Shown: positions 47,922-57,159 of the stretch, one piece after another | Layout of the letters: every line of letters starts with the position of its first letter | How positions within the stretch are numbered: position 1 is the first letter of the stretch | From: an uncultured Planktomarina sp. | GTDB taxonomy: Bacteria > Pseudomonadota > Alphaproteobacteria > Rhodobacterales > Rhodobacteraceae | DNA length: 64,000 bases | Reading direction: 5' to 3' | Assembly (NCBI GenBank): GCA_905182535.1 | Contig: CAJJBZ010000006.1 | Coordinates: forward strand, 17,120 to 81,119 | The notes under the pieces: model-generated | The model's input: only the letters and a program-made list of their open reading frames with translations | Told to the model about the DNA's origin: nothing | Database searches by the model: none | Translations under genes and position numbers: made by a program

Positions 47922-49103
47922 ATGATGAGTGACTCTTCAACTCAAGTGGTGATCATCGGCGGTGGTCCTTCAGGCCTGCTCTTGTCGCAACTGTTGCACG
48001 TCCGCGGGATCAACAGCGTGGTGTTGGAGCGCAAAACCAAAGATTATGTACTCAGCCGCATTCGCGCCGGTGTTTTGGAACGCGGCCTGTTGAGCCTCAT
48101 GCGGGAAGCTGGTGTATCAGAGCGGATGGAGAGCGAAGGCTTAGCCCATGATGGCACGTTGATTTCTTATGGCGATCAAATGTTTCGAGTGGATTTCAAA
48201 CACCATACTGGGAACTCTGTTATGGTCTATGGTCAGACAGAGGTGACCCGTGACCTTTATGAAGCGCGCGAGAAAGCGGGCGGCCAGATTGAGTTTAACG
48301 TGAAAAACGTTGAAATTCATAATACGAAAAGCGATGCACCATTTGTGACCTATACCCAAGCAGGCGGCTCCCAACGAATCGATTGTGATTTCGTCGCCGG
48401 TTGCGATGGATTTCATGGGGTCAGTCGCAAAACCATTCCAGATGATGTGCGCAAGGAGTATGAAAAGGTTTACCCCTTTGGCTGGTTGGGGATTTTGTCA
48501 GAAACTCCACCGGTGAGTCATGAACTTATCTACGCAAATTCTGAACGTGGCTTTGCTCTTTGTTCAATGCGAAATGAAAACTTGAGCCGTTACTACATCC
48601 AATGTAATCTTTCCGACCGTATTGAAAATTGGAGTGATGACGCCTTCTGGGCCGAATTGAAACATCGCCTTCCGTCCGAAGTGGCCACCAAATTGGTGAC
48701 CGGGCCCTCAATTGAGAAAAGTATTGCGCCACTTCGCTCCTTTGTCAGTGAGCCAATGCGTTGGGGCCGGCTCTTTTTATGTGGGGATGCCGCTCATATC
48801 GTGCCACCCACTGGCGCCAAGGGCCTCAACACAGCTGCATCAGATGTGAACTATCTCTATAATGGTCTGCGGCTCTTCTATGAGACAGGCGATACCTCTG
48901 GTATCGACAACTATTCAGATGTCGCCCTGGCACGGGTGTGGAAGGCTGAGCGCTTCAGCTGGTGGTTCTCCTCTTTGATGCACCGCTATCCAGAACAAAA
49001 CGATTTTGATTTTAAAATGCAGGTTGCTGAATTAGAGTTTTTGCGAAGTAATCAAGCAGCACAGAAAGCCATGTCGGAAAATTATGTTGGTTTGCCCTAT
49101 TGA
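47922..49103 (+). CDS. pobA: 4-hydroxybenzoate 3-monooxygenase PobA
   Basis: The 393-residue flavoprotein hydroxylates 4-hydroxybenzoate to protocatechuate with NADPH and O2. The FAD motif VVIIGGGPSGLLLSQLLHVR, VLSRIRAGVLERGLLSLMRE, the DG motif VAGCDGFHGVSRKTIPDD and the GD motif LFLCGDAAHIVPPTGAKGLN are intact, and the C-terminus has HRYPEQNDFDFKMQVAELEF. Length and motifs fit PobA closely. Neither a PobR regulator nor the protocatechuate (pca) genes lie in the window. The second Met (47925) could be the start. Confidence 0.92.
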   Translation: MMSDSSTQVVIIGGGPSGLLLSQLLHVRGINSVVLERKTKDYVLSRIRAGVLERGLLSLMREAGVSERMESEGLAHDGTLISYGDQMFRVDFKHHTGNSVMVYGQTEVTRDLYEAREKAGGQIEFNVKNVEIHNTKSDAPFVTYTQAGGSQRIDCDFVAGCDGFHGVSRKTIPDDVRKEYEKVYPFGWLGILSETPPVSHELIYANSERGFALCSMRNENLSRYYIQCNLSDRIENWSDDAFWAELKHRLPSEVATKLVTGPSIEKSIAPLRSFVSEPMRWGRLFLCGDAAHIVPPTGAKGLNTAASDVNYLYNGLRLFYETGDTSGIDNYSDVALARVWKAERFSWWFSSLMHRYPEQNDFDFKMQVAELEFLRSNQAAQKAMSENYVGLPY

Positions 49104-49169
49104 TTAAATAGTGGCACACCCAACATATCATTTACTATTTCCGAAATTTATATTGCCCGAAAGTAATCT

Positions 49170-50365
49170 ATGACTGATTTCGCGAAAACCCGCCAAATGT
49201 TCGATATCCCTGAGGGCATGATTTACCTCAATGGCAATTCACTCGGCCCCATGCCCAAGGCAGCGCCCGCCGCGATGAATTCCTTTTTACTGGATGAATG
49301 GCGTACCGAATTGATTCGTGGCTGGAATACAAAAAACTGGTTTATGCAGAGCAACACACTGGGGGATCGCGTTGGAGTTTAATCGGAGCAGCACACGGAA
49401 CTACAGTAGTGGGCGATACACTGTCTATTAAAGTTTTTCAGGCGGTGGCTGCATCCCTTTTTATGGCTCCACAACGCCGAATTATCCTGTCTGATAGTGG
49501 AAATTTTCCAACAGATCTTTATATGGTCGAGGGTTTGATGAAACTGCGCGACGTAGGCTATACGCTGCGCACACCGGCACCTGAAGATGTTTTGGGGCAA
49601 ATCACCGATGAGGTTGCAACCGTGATGGTCACCGAGGTCGACTACCGCACCGGCCGCAAACATGACATGCAGGCCATTATCTCCAAAGCGCATAGCGTCG
49701 GTGCAACTGTAGTTTGGGACCTGGCTCACTCAATTGGCGCTCTGCCCGTGGATCTGGAAGGTACCGATGCTGATTTTGCAGTGGGCTGTACTTATAAATT
49801 CCTCAACGCAGGTCCGGGAGCGCCAGCCTTTATTTATGTCGCTCCCCGCTTGCTAGATACAGTACAACCAGCCTTGTCCGGTTGGTTTGGGCATGAGGCA
49901 CCGTTTGCATTTGATCTAGATTTTAGGCCAATGCCTGGAAAAATTGACCGTATGCGAGTCGGCACGCCGTCGATAGCCGCCTTCTCGCTTTTGGACGCCG
50001 CTCTCAATGTCTGGAAAGAAGTAGATATGGAGGATGTTCGATCTACGTCAATTGAATTGTCAGAGGCATTTATTCATGCGGTTGAAGCCAGTTGCCCCAG
50101 CCTCACATTAGCCAGCCCCCGCGACCCCAATAAACGCGGCAGCCATGTGGCTTTTGAATTTGAACATGGCTATGAATGTATGCAAGCACTGATTGCACAC
50201 GGTGTAATTGGCGACTTTAGGTCCCCAAATATCATGCGGTTTGGTATCACACCCTTGTTTATTAACCTCGATGATATTGAACAGGCTGTTATGATTTTGA
50301 AGGATATTTTGGAAACTAAATCTTGGTCTAAGCCTGAATTTCAAAGTAGGGCATTGGTGACTTGA
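49170..50365 (+). CDS. kynU: Kynureninase, frame broken near 49375
   Basis: This PLP enzyme cleaves kynurenine to anthranilate and alanine. It begins with MTDFAKTRQMFDIPEGMIYL, NGNSLGPMP. The frame ends at 49382 after NTLGDRVGV; adding one base before TTTAATC gives DRVGRLIGAAHGTTVVGDTL and joins the second frame. The cofactor lysine is in VGCTYKFLNAGPGAPAFIY, preceded by VVWDLAHSIGALPVDL with the PLP-contact Asp. The repaired length is about 398 residues. It is 66 bases downstream of pobA; no tryptophan dioxygenase or formamidase gene is nearby. Confidence 0.87.
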
Positions 50366-50482
50366 GATCTATAAATAAACTATTTTGGACAATTAATAAC
50401 CTTTACTGGATTTTTTATATTGGCTCATTCTAAATTCCAAAGCAGTGTTTTAATATGAGAGTCTTATTTTATGGAGAAGCCG

Positions 50483-51326
50483 ATGCCTTATACACCCCCT
50501 AAAGTGTGGACATGGGATGCCGAAAGCGGCGGCCACTTCGCCAGCATCAATCGTCCAATTGCGGGTGCAACCCATGACAAAGAACTTCCCAAAGGCAGAC
50601 ATCCGCTGCAGCTCTACTCGCAGGGCACTCCAAACGGCGTAAAAGTGACCGTGATGCTCGAGGAACTGCTTGCCTTAGGGCACTCAGGCGCCGAATATGA
50701 CGCTTGGATGATCAAGATTGGAGATGGCCCTCAATTTGGAAGCGGCTTTGTAGGCGTGAATCCAAATTCTAAAATCCCAGCCCTCATTGATACCCAATCA
50801 GGGGTCAATGTTTTCGAGAGCGGGGCAATTTTGCTTTATCTGGCCGAAAAATTTGGTGGTTTTTACCAACAGATTAATCGCGGCGCACTGAGACAATGAA
50901 TTGGTTATTTTGGCTGCATGGATCAGCGCCATATTTGGGGGTGGCTTTGGTCATTTCTACGCATATGCACCAGAAAAATTTGAGTATGCCATTAGTCGCT
51001 TCTCGATGGAGGCAAAGCGCCAGTTGGATGTGCTAGATCGCAATCTTGCCGAGCGACAATTTCTGGCCGGTGATCACTATTCCATCGCAGATATAGCAAC
51101 CGCGCCGTGGTATGGAGCTTTAGTTAAGGGCCTGCTCTATGACGCTGCTGAGTTTCTGGATGTTTCAAGCTATAAGAACGTGATCCGTTGGGCAAATACA
51201 ATTTATGCGCGCCCCGCCTTCCAAAGAGGACGCATGGTTAACAAAACACATGGGCTAGAGTCACAGAAGCTGGAAGAGCGTCATAACGCCAACGATTTTG
51301 ACAAGTTAGACATACCTACTGCCTAG
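50483..51326 (+). CDS. yghU: YghU-type glutathione S-transferase, frame broken near 50860-50935
   Basis: The protein starts at the ATG at 50483 (MPYTPPKVWTWDAESGGHFA), with GGAG at 50473. It matches YghU-type GSTs, nu-class disulfide-bond reductases: ELPKGRHPLQLYSQGTPNG, NPNSKIPALID, and VFESGAILLYLAEKFGGF. The frame stops at 50899; between 50860 and 50935 the third frame gives RTETMNWLFWLHGSAPYLG, and the second frame resumes GGGFGHFYAYAPEKFEYAIS to the end. At least two indels are needed. The repaired length is about 280 residues, close to E. coli YghU. It follows kynU by 117 bases. Confidence 0.83.
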
Positions 51327-51408
51327 AGGAATGCGGCTATGCATTTTGCATCGCACTTAACTTAAGATAATTCGACCAGCTAGAATAGTTTAATTGTACT
51401 CCTACACG

Positions 51409-51422
51409 TTTGTGATCACAAA
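51409..51422. promoter_or_regulatory. Perfect palindrome TTTGTGATCACAAA, candidate operator 1
   Basis: A perfect 14-base palindrome. The TTGT...ACAA form is typical of GntR-family operators. Its centre is 28 bases from that of the second site. Confidence 0.6.
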
Positions 51423-51437
51423 ATTTAGTTGCATTAT

Positions 51438-51449
51438 TTGTGATCACAA
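51438..51449. promoter_or_regulatory. Perfect palindrome TTGTGATCACAA, candidate operator 2
   Basis: It repeats the 12-base core of the first site exactly. A TAGTTGCAT and an AGTTGCAAT follow site 1 and site 2 respectively, so the repeat extends as a loose direct repeat. Confidence 0.6.
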
Positions 51450-51803
51450 GTTGCAATAAACCTCTCAACTATATCTTAAGTAGTTTTAACTCCAAGCTTA
51501 AAAAATCACAGATTTTTTTCCTCATAGCCAACAAACCATACACAAAATAATTAAGCTGCCTGGCAAGATGGAAATATTAGGATCAGGTTAAATATCTAAA
51601 ATCCAACCCATATCAGAACCTAAAGTCCTCGCCTACTTTGATGATTAGGGCTCCTGGTATAGATCTAACTTAGCCCCTCTTGGTTCTATTCTAACACAGG
51701 CATTGCTCAGCATCATTTAGATATCAAAGATATTTTTGTTTCAAACTTGCCTATTACACTCCTTTTCCGGCATGGTACAAAAGAAATAATTTAGGAAGTA
51801 GCA

Positions 51804-52739
51804 ATGTTTAAAACAGCTTTAGTTACGGGCGGAAATGGCAATCTTGGCCGGTTAGTGGCCCAACATTTTGAGAATGTAGGTACTAAAGTTGTGACCTTCG
51901 ACTTACCCGGGACAGAAGGCGTGCATTCCAATCATCGCCATGCTGTGGTTTTGGGCAATATCCGCGACCAAGACTTATTGGAACATACTATACAAACTCA
52001 TAAGCCAGATGTGGTAATTCACCTGGCCTCTATGCTGTCGGGCAGCTCTGAAGCCAACCCAGGAATGGCTTGGGAGGTAAACGCCTCCAGTTCCATCCAG
52101 TTTATGCGTATGTGTCTGAAGCACCAAACAGGCCCATTTTTCTTTGCTAGTACTGCTGCCACCTATGGTCCAGATCTGGACAGCCCAGTAGCACTGGACA
52201 CGCCGCAATGGCCTGAAAATATCTATGGAGCCACTAAAGTAGCAGTGGAGCGGATGGGGGTGTATTTGAAACTAAGGCAGAATTTTGATTTCCGCTGCCT
52301 GCGCTTTCCCATGGTTTTGTCTCCCTTTGCCCCCGCAGGAGCAATGACTGCCTACCCCAGCCATGCCATCATCGCCGCAGCACAGGGAAAAAACTTTGCT
52401 TTCCCTGTGGCTGAAAATACTGGAATGTCGACACTTTACCTCAATGATGTCACCCGCAGCGTAGTCGAGATTTGCACAGCAGATGTTACATCCCTGCACC
52501 AACACATCTATAATCTGCACAGCTATATGTTTACCGCCCAAGATCTCGTGACAGCGATCCAAAGCCGCTATCCTGATTTCACCTGTAGCTTCACAAAAAA
52601 TAGCCCAACGGATGATTTAATCCGACGTTGGCCAGACGTGTTTGACGACAGCGCCGCGCAGCAAGATTGGGGCTGGAAACCTCAATATGATTTTGAAGCT
52701 ACAATCGATGCCTTGGCCCACCACTCCAACAGCAAATGA
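51804..52739 (+). CDS. NAD-dependent epimerase/dehydratase family protein
   Basis: The 311-residue extended SDR starts with KTALVTGGNGNLGRLVAQHF (cofactor motif) and has VVIHLASMLSGSSEANPG, a serine region FFFASTAATYGPDLDSPV and the active YxxxK in NIYGATKVAVERMGVYLK. The family covers sugar epimerases, and short forms related to L-threonine 3-dehydrogenase; the MLSG...P segment and C-terminal length fit the latter group loosely. Its stop overlaps the enoyl-CoA hydratase start (ATGA), which favours a role in acyl or amino-acid catabolism over sugar metabolism. Confidence 0.8.
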   Translation: MFKTALVTGGNGNLGRLVAQHFENVGTKVVTFDLPGTEGVHSNHRHAVVLGNIRDQDLLEHTIQTHKPDVVIHLASMLSGSSEANPGMAWEVNASSSIQFMRMCLKHQTGPFFFASTAATYGPDLDSPVALDTPQWPENIYGATKVAVERMGVYLKLRQNFDFRCLRFPMVLSPFAPAGAMTAYPSHAIIAAAQGKNFAFPVAENTGMSTLYLNDVTRSVVEICTADVTSLHQHIYNLHSYMFTAQDLVTAIQSRYPDFTCSFTKNSPTDDLIRRWPDVFDDSAAQQDWGWKPQYDFEATIDALAHHSNSK

Positions 52740-53540
52740 GACATGATATGACATCCTATGAAACGCTGCTGCTGAGCCAACCAGCTCCACATGTGTTGCA
52801 AATCACATTGAACCGGCCCGAGGCTGCAAATGCCTTCAACACGCAAATGGCTTTGGATTTGGTATCTGCCTTTGAAGCGGTTTCCATGGATGCGGGCGAC
52901 ACCCGCGCGATCATCCTCACCGGCTCTGGCACCCGCGCTTTTTGTGCCGGAGGGGATCTCAAAGAACGCAACGGCATGAGCAATGCCGCCTGGGGCAAGC
53001 AGCATTTAATCTATGAGCGTATGGCACGTGCTGTCATCAACTGCCCCATCCCGATTATTGGGGCCATCAATGGCGCGGCCTATGGCGGCGGTTGTGAATT
53101 GGCGGCGGCGGTTGACTTTGCCTATGTAGCGGAAAGTGCGAAATTTGCACAGACTGAAGTAAAAATCGGCATCATCCCCGGCGCAGGCGGCACCCAAACG
53201 TTGCCCCGTGCAATAGGTGAACGCCGCGCTAAGGAGCTGATCCTCACGGGTCAAGTCTTCAATGCACAGCAGGCCCTTGAGTGGGGGTTGGCCAATGCCG
53301 TCTATTCGGCCGAGGATCTGCTCCCTGCTGCGTCTCAAACCGGCTCAAGCCATCGCCGCCAATGCCCCTGTGGCAGTGCGCCAAGCAAAGCAGGCCATTT
53401 CAAAAGGGCCAAGCATGGGCTTGGCAGACGGGCTGGCCTTCGAAATTGAAGCCTACAACCGCACCATCCCGACCCAAGACCGCCGCGAGGGCGTGTCGGC
53501 CTTTAACGAAAAACGTTCGCCAAACTTTACAGGCGATTAA
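52736..53540 (+). CDS. Enoyl-CoA hydratase/isomerase family protein, frame broken near 53320
   Basis: The crotonase-fold protein has LNRPEAANAFNTQMALDLVS, the oxyanion segment RAFCAGGDLKERNG, and GAINGAAYGGGCELAAAVDF with the catalytic-type acid in FAQTEVKIGIIPGAGGTQTL. The frame changes after YSAEDLLPA; the neighbouring frame gives LKPAQAIAANAPVAVRQAKQ and ends EKRSPNFTGD at 53540. The full length is about 268 residues. The ATG at 52736 overlaps the epimerase stop; an ATG at 52748 is equally possible. It meets the sulfatase gene tail-to-tail. Confidence 0.86.
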
Positions 53541-53567
53541 TGCATCAGAGAGGCCTTACAGGATCAA

Positions 53568-55210
53568 TTAATCTTTTATAAAATTCTGACGGATTGGACC
53601 AACATACTTTTCTGTGAGTTCATCTGGAACTTCAGTGCCATCAACTAAAAATGGAAGAATTCCACGCCTTAACGAACGCCCTCTCATAGCAATTATTTCA
53701 TCTTCAGACTTGGTCACTCTCTGTGACAAGCGTAAACCCCAATGATGCAAATCTTTATACAGCTTATCTATTATAAGCTGATGATCTGAACCTTTTGCTA
53801 AGTCATGAAATTCTTCAGGATCCTCATGCAAATCAAAGAGCATAGGTCGCATGCCACCCTCAGCATGCATCATTTTATATCTTCCATCAAAAACCATGAA
53901 TAAACGCGCATCACGAGGCTCCAACCCTAATTTAGCCGCTTGTGGTGTGGGAGAATAATCAAATTCTGAAATAACATAATCACGCCAAGATGGGTTTTGG
54001 CCCCATAACCATGGCATAAGAGATTTGCCTTCTAAAATATGTTCCGGGACAGACCCACCCGCAGCCTCCACAAACGTAGCGGCCAAATCAATACTTTCTA
54101 CTAAGGCATCACAAGTTGTCCCGCGAGTACTAGACGCTTCTGAACGTGGGTCATAAATTATCAGTGGAACTTTGACCGAAGCTTCATGAAATAAATCTTT
54201 CTCCCCCAACCAATGGTCGCCAAGGTAATCACCATGGTCAGAGGTGAGAACTATCATTGTATCAGCCATCCGACCAGTGTTTTCAAGGTGATCAAGCAAG
54301 CGGCCAAGCTGGTCATCACATTGCTTTATTAATCCCATGTAGGCTGGAATTACTTTCTCACGGACTTCTTCACGTTGGAAGGCTGAAGCAATCTTATTAC
54401 CCATGTATGCCCCGTAAACAGGATGTGGGTCTTGGCGCTCAATTTCATGCCGCAGTGCCCCTGGTACATGGTTTGCACCAAACATATTATGGTACGGTGC
54501 AGGAACAATATATGGCCAGTGGGGTTTAATATAGCTCACATGAGCCATCCAAGGCCCTTCAGCCTGATCCACAAACTCAATAGTTTTTTGAGTTAACCAG
54601 GGAGTCTCACTATCCTCTTCCTTTATATTTGCCGCTTTATCAGCATTACGAAACATCCAGCCAGACGCAATCTGCTTATCACTGATGCCGGCATTGGCAT
54701 AATCAGCCCAAGGGTTTTCACCATCATAGCCTCTTGACTTTAAGATACTCATTATAAGGACTACGGTTCTCGTCATAATAGCCCATCAGGCCCATAGCCC
54801 CAAAGTCCGTCGTCACGCACCCAATTATCAAACCCACATTCCGCTTGCCGCGCACCGATGACGCTATCTGCCGCCAACCCAAGCCGTGCCATACCTTCCG
54901 CGTCAGCTGTCATATGGGTCTTACCAATGATCCAAGAATTCATACCAAGCTTGCGCAGATGGTCTCCAATAGTTTGCTCTCCCACACGAAGTGGGAAACC
55001 GTTCCATTGCGCCCCATGGCTGCTGGCATAGCGTCCCGTATAATAACACATACGGCTAGCTCCACAAATGGGTGATTGAACATAAGTTTGGGTAAACCTA
55101 ACACCCTTTTTTGCGACACGGTCAAAATTTGGGGTGTCTAAATGTGGGTGTCCTGCGCAGCTAAGATAATCAAAACGTAACTGATCATACATTATAAATA
55201 GGATGTTCAT
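53568..55210 (-). CDS. Sulfatase-family hydrolase, frame broken near 54740-54782
   Basis: From the ATG at 55210 (MNILFIMYDQLRFDYLSCAG) the protein reads through the catalytic segment SPICGASRMCYYTGRY, a C-x-A-x-R site whose cysteine would become formylglycine. The first frame ends GYGPDGLL at 54773; removing a C near 54782 gives GYYDENRSPYNEYLK and removing a G near 54738 joins SRGYDGENPWADYANAGISD. Metal-binding VLTSDHGDYLGDHWLGEKD follows. About 547 residues result. No signal peptide is seen. Sulfate ester or phosphonate ester hydrolysis are both possible. It overlaps the 3-hydroxyacyl-CoA dehydrogenase by 26 bases. Confidence 0.84.
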
Positions 55211-56201
55211 ACTGTCCCTCAATTTCTTCTTTTTTGTATGCGTGGTCATTTCGAATGCAAGCTAAATTGTGCTCTGCCAGCATCCACAAACGCATCAAGC
55301 CAGTATCGCGGATTTGCTCCAACTCTCGCAAGCTTTTGCCCTTGGCCGCGGCCTCAACGCCAGCAATCAAAGCCGCACACACCTCAGGGGTCAGGCTTGG
55401 GCTACCGAGATCAGCCCAACGGCTTTCTTGGCTAGGGCCCAAATGTTCGAGATAATGGGCCATGCCGCCATCACCACCACCGAGATGATAGGTCATATGC
55501 GCGCCGGTCACGGCCCAACGAAGGCCGGGGCCGTTAACCAATGCAAGATCAACAGCCTCCACATCAGCAATACCTTCTGCCACAATATTGACCGCTTCGC
55601 GCCACAAAGCCGAAGCTAAGCGATTGGCAATATGCCCAGTCGCTTCGCGCTTCATCCGGACCGGCACCCGTCCAATTTGGCGGTACATTGCATCAGCCCG
55701 ATCAAGGGCTGCAGTCGAGGGGCAAAACATCTCAACCAAGGGCACAAGGTGCGGCGGATTGAAAGGGTGAGCCGTAAGCAAGCGTTCGGGCGCCTGCATT
55801 CCTGCACTTAGCGCCGACCAAGATAGCCCCGACGCACTTGACGCGATCAGGGCGTCCGACGCTGCATACCTTTCAAAAATTTGGTAAATTTCATGCTTCA
55901 CCGCCACCACTTCAGGTGCGTTCTCTTGCACGAAAGACACGCCTTCCAAAGCCTCTGGCATCTCTGAAAAAACGCTCAAGTGCCCCAAAGCCCTTGCAGG
56001 TGGGCCCATCTGTAGCAATTGAGCCATTGAGGGTTTTATCCGCTCTGCAAGCCAGTTGCGTGCATCAGGGTTTGGATCCCAGGCGTGCACATCAATGCCA
56101 TGATGCAAAAACAAAGCGGTCCAGCTGATGCCAATCAGGCCGCACCCAAGTATTGCGACCGGCGCTTGCGTGTCTGTGGGAATGGTGGGTTTAACCTGCA
56201 T
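55185..56201 (-). CDS. 3-hydroxyacyl-CoA dehydrogenase family protein (L-carnitine/L-gulonate dehydrogenase-like)
   Basis: The 338-residue NAD enzyme starts with VAILGCGLIGISWTALFLHH and has SFVQENAPEVVAVKHEIYQ, SSASGLSWS, and TAHPFNPPHLVPLVEMFCP, followed by the C-domain ATGHIANRLASALWREAVNI and VNGPGLRWAVTGAHMTYHLG. The single short domain set matches the lambda-crystallin/L-carnitine dehydrogenase branch rather than the long fatty-acid oxidation enzymes. Substrate unknown. It lies between an SDR and the sulfatase in one leftward unit. Confidence 0.85.
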   Translation of the reverse strand: MQVKPTIPTDTQAPVAILGCGLIGISWTALFLHHGIDVHAWDPNPDARNWLAERIKPSMAQLLQMGPPARALGHLSVFSEMPEALEGVSFVQENAPEVVAVKHEIYQIFERYAASDALIASSASGLSWSALSAGMQAPERLLTAHPFNPPHLVPLVEMFCPSTAALDRADAMYRQIGRVPVRMKREATGHIANRLASALWREAVNIVAEGIADVEAVDLALVNGPGLRWAVTGAHMTYHLGGGDGGMAHYLEHLGPSQESRWADLGSPSLTPEVCAALIAGVEAAAKGKSLRELEQIRDTGLMRLWMLAEHNLACIRNDHAYKKEEIEGQYEHPIYNV

Positions 56202-56210
56202 TGCCAGATA

Positions 56211-56978
56211 TCACCGCGGCGCCATACGGATGGCCCCATCTAAGCGGATGACCTCACCATTGAGCATTTGATTGTCCACAATATGCCCGACCAAATCTGC
56301 ATATTCAGACGCGGCCCCCAAACGGCGTGGGAAGGGCACTTGTGCGCCCAAAGCGTCCTGCACCTCTTGCGGCATACCCTGCACCATGGGTGTTGCGAAA
56401 ATACCGGGTGCAACGGCGCAAACACGAATACCCTTGTCAGCCAAATCCCGCGCCATCGGCAAGGTCATCCCTACAATCCCACCCTTAGAGGCGGAATAAG
56501 CCACCTGCCCAATTTGCCCGTCATAGGCCGCAACGGACGCTGTGTTAATGATCACGCCACGCGCGCCATCTGGGCCGCAGGGATCACTGGCCGCCATCAA
56601 GCAGGCGGCTTGCGACGAACAGTTAAAGCTTCCTATTAGATTGATCTGAATTGTTTTTTCGAATGTTGCTGCATCATGAGGCGCGCCGCGGGACACAGTT
56701 TTCATCGCGGGTGCGATGCCAGCACAATTAATCATGATGCGTGGCGCGCCAATCGCGGCCACGACGGCCTCAAACCCAGCAGCCACACTGGACGGATTCG
56801 CCACATCAACACAGTGGAAAACGCCACCCAGCTCTTGGGCCAATGCCTCACCAGCCGCTACGTTGAGATCAAAAATCGCAACACATGCGCCCATGGAAGT
56901 TAGTTTTCGCGCCGTTGCCGCGCCAAGACCCGAGGCTCCACCAGAAACAACAGCAACTGCAGATTTTTCGAATATCAT
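56211..56978 (-). CDS. Short-chain dehydrogenase, 3-hydroxyacyl-CoA dehydrogenase type II-like
   Basis: The 255-residue classical SDR has VVSGGASGLGAATARKLTSM, the DVANPSSV acidic step, IMINCAGIAPAMKTVSRG, the serine region IINTASVAAYDGQIGQVAYS and the active YSASKGGIVGMTLPMARDL, with C-terminal NGEVIRLDGAIRMAPR. The sequence pattern is close to HSD17B10-type enzymes that oxidise 3-hydroxyacyl-CoA. It is the first gene of the leftward three-gene unit, 9 bases before the next gene, so with the enoyl-CoA hydratase opposite it fits beta-oxidation-like catabolism. Confidence 0.88.
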   Translation of the reverse strand: MIFEKSAVAVVSGGASGLGAATARKLTSMGACVAIFDLNVAAGEALAQELGGVFHCVDVANPSSVAAGFEAVVAAIGAPRIMINCAGIAPAMKTVSRGAPHDAATFEKTIQINLIGSFNCSSQAACLMAASDPCGPDGARGVIINTASVAAYDGQIGQVAYSASKGGIVGMTLPMARDLADKGIRVCAVAPGIFATPMVQGMPQEVQDALGAQVPFPRRLGAASEYADLVGHIVDNQMLNGEVIRLDGAIRMAPR

Positions 56979-57159
56979 AATTTAATCCCTATGCAGGGCG
57001 ACGTGATCGCCGCCCGGTCAGCCTATGGTATTGCAACCAGCAGCAAGGTCAAACCAGATAATCAAATTGTGGCGCGCTCTGCCCTATTGCGGTGGCCTGC
57101 CCCCTGGTTGTAGGGGTAATTGGACATATGATTGCGGCCTGAGTTGAGAGCATAGAACC

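Larger units (their letters stand above)
51327..51803. other. Gene-free regulatory region before the epimerase
   Basis: The 477-base AT-rich stretch has no plausible gene on either strand. It holds two perfect palindromes (51409-51422 and 51438-51449, listed separately) that lie inside a 10-base inverted repeat (51360-51369 and 51472-51481, ACTTAAGATA and its complement). From 51500 to 51800 I see no clear element except AGGAAG before the epimerase ATG. Confidence 0.55.

Noticed and set aside
51327..51803. Remnant of a lost gene in the gene-free stretch
   Set aside because: All six frames were read; no family segment could be recognised, and the palindromes suggest regulation instead.
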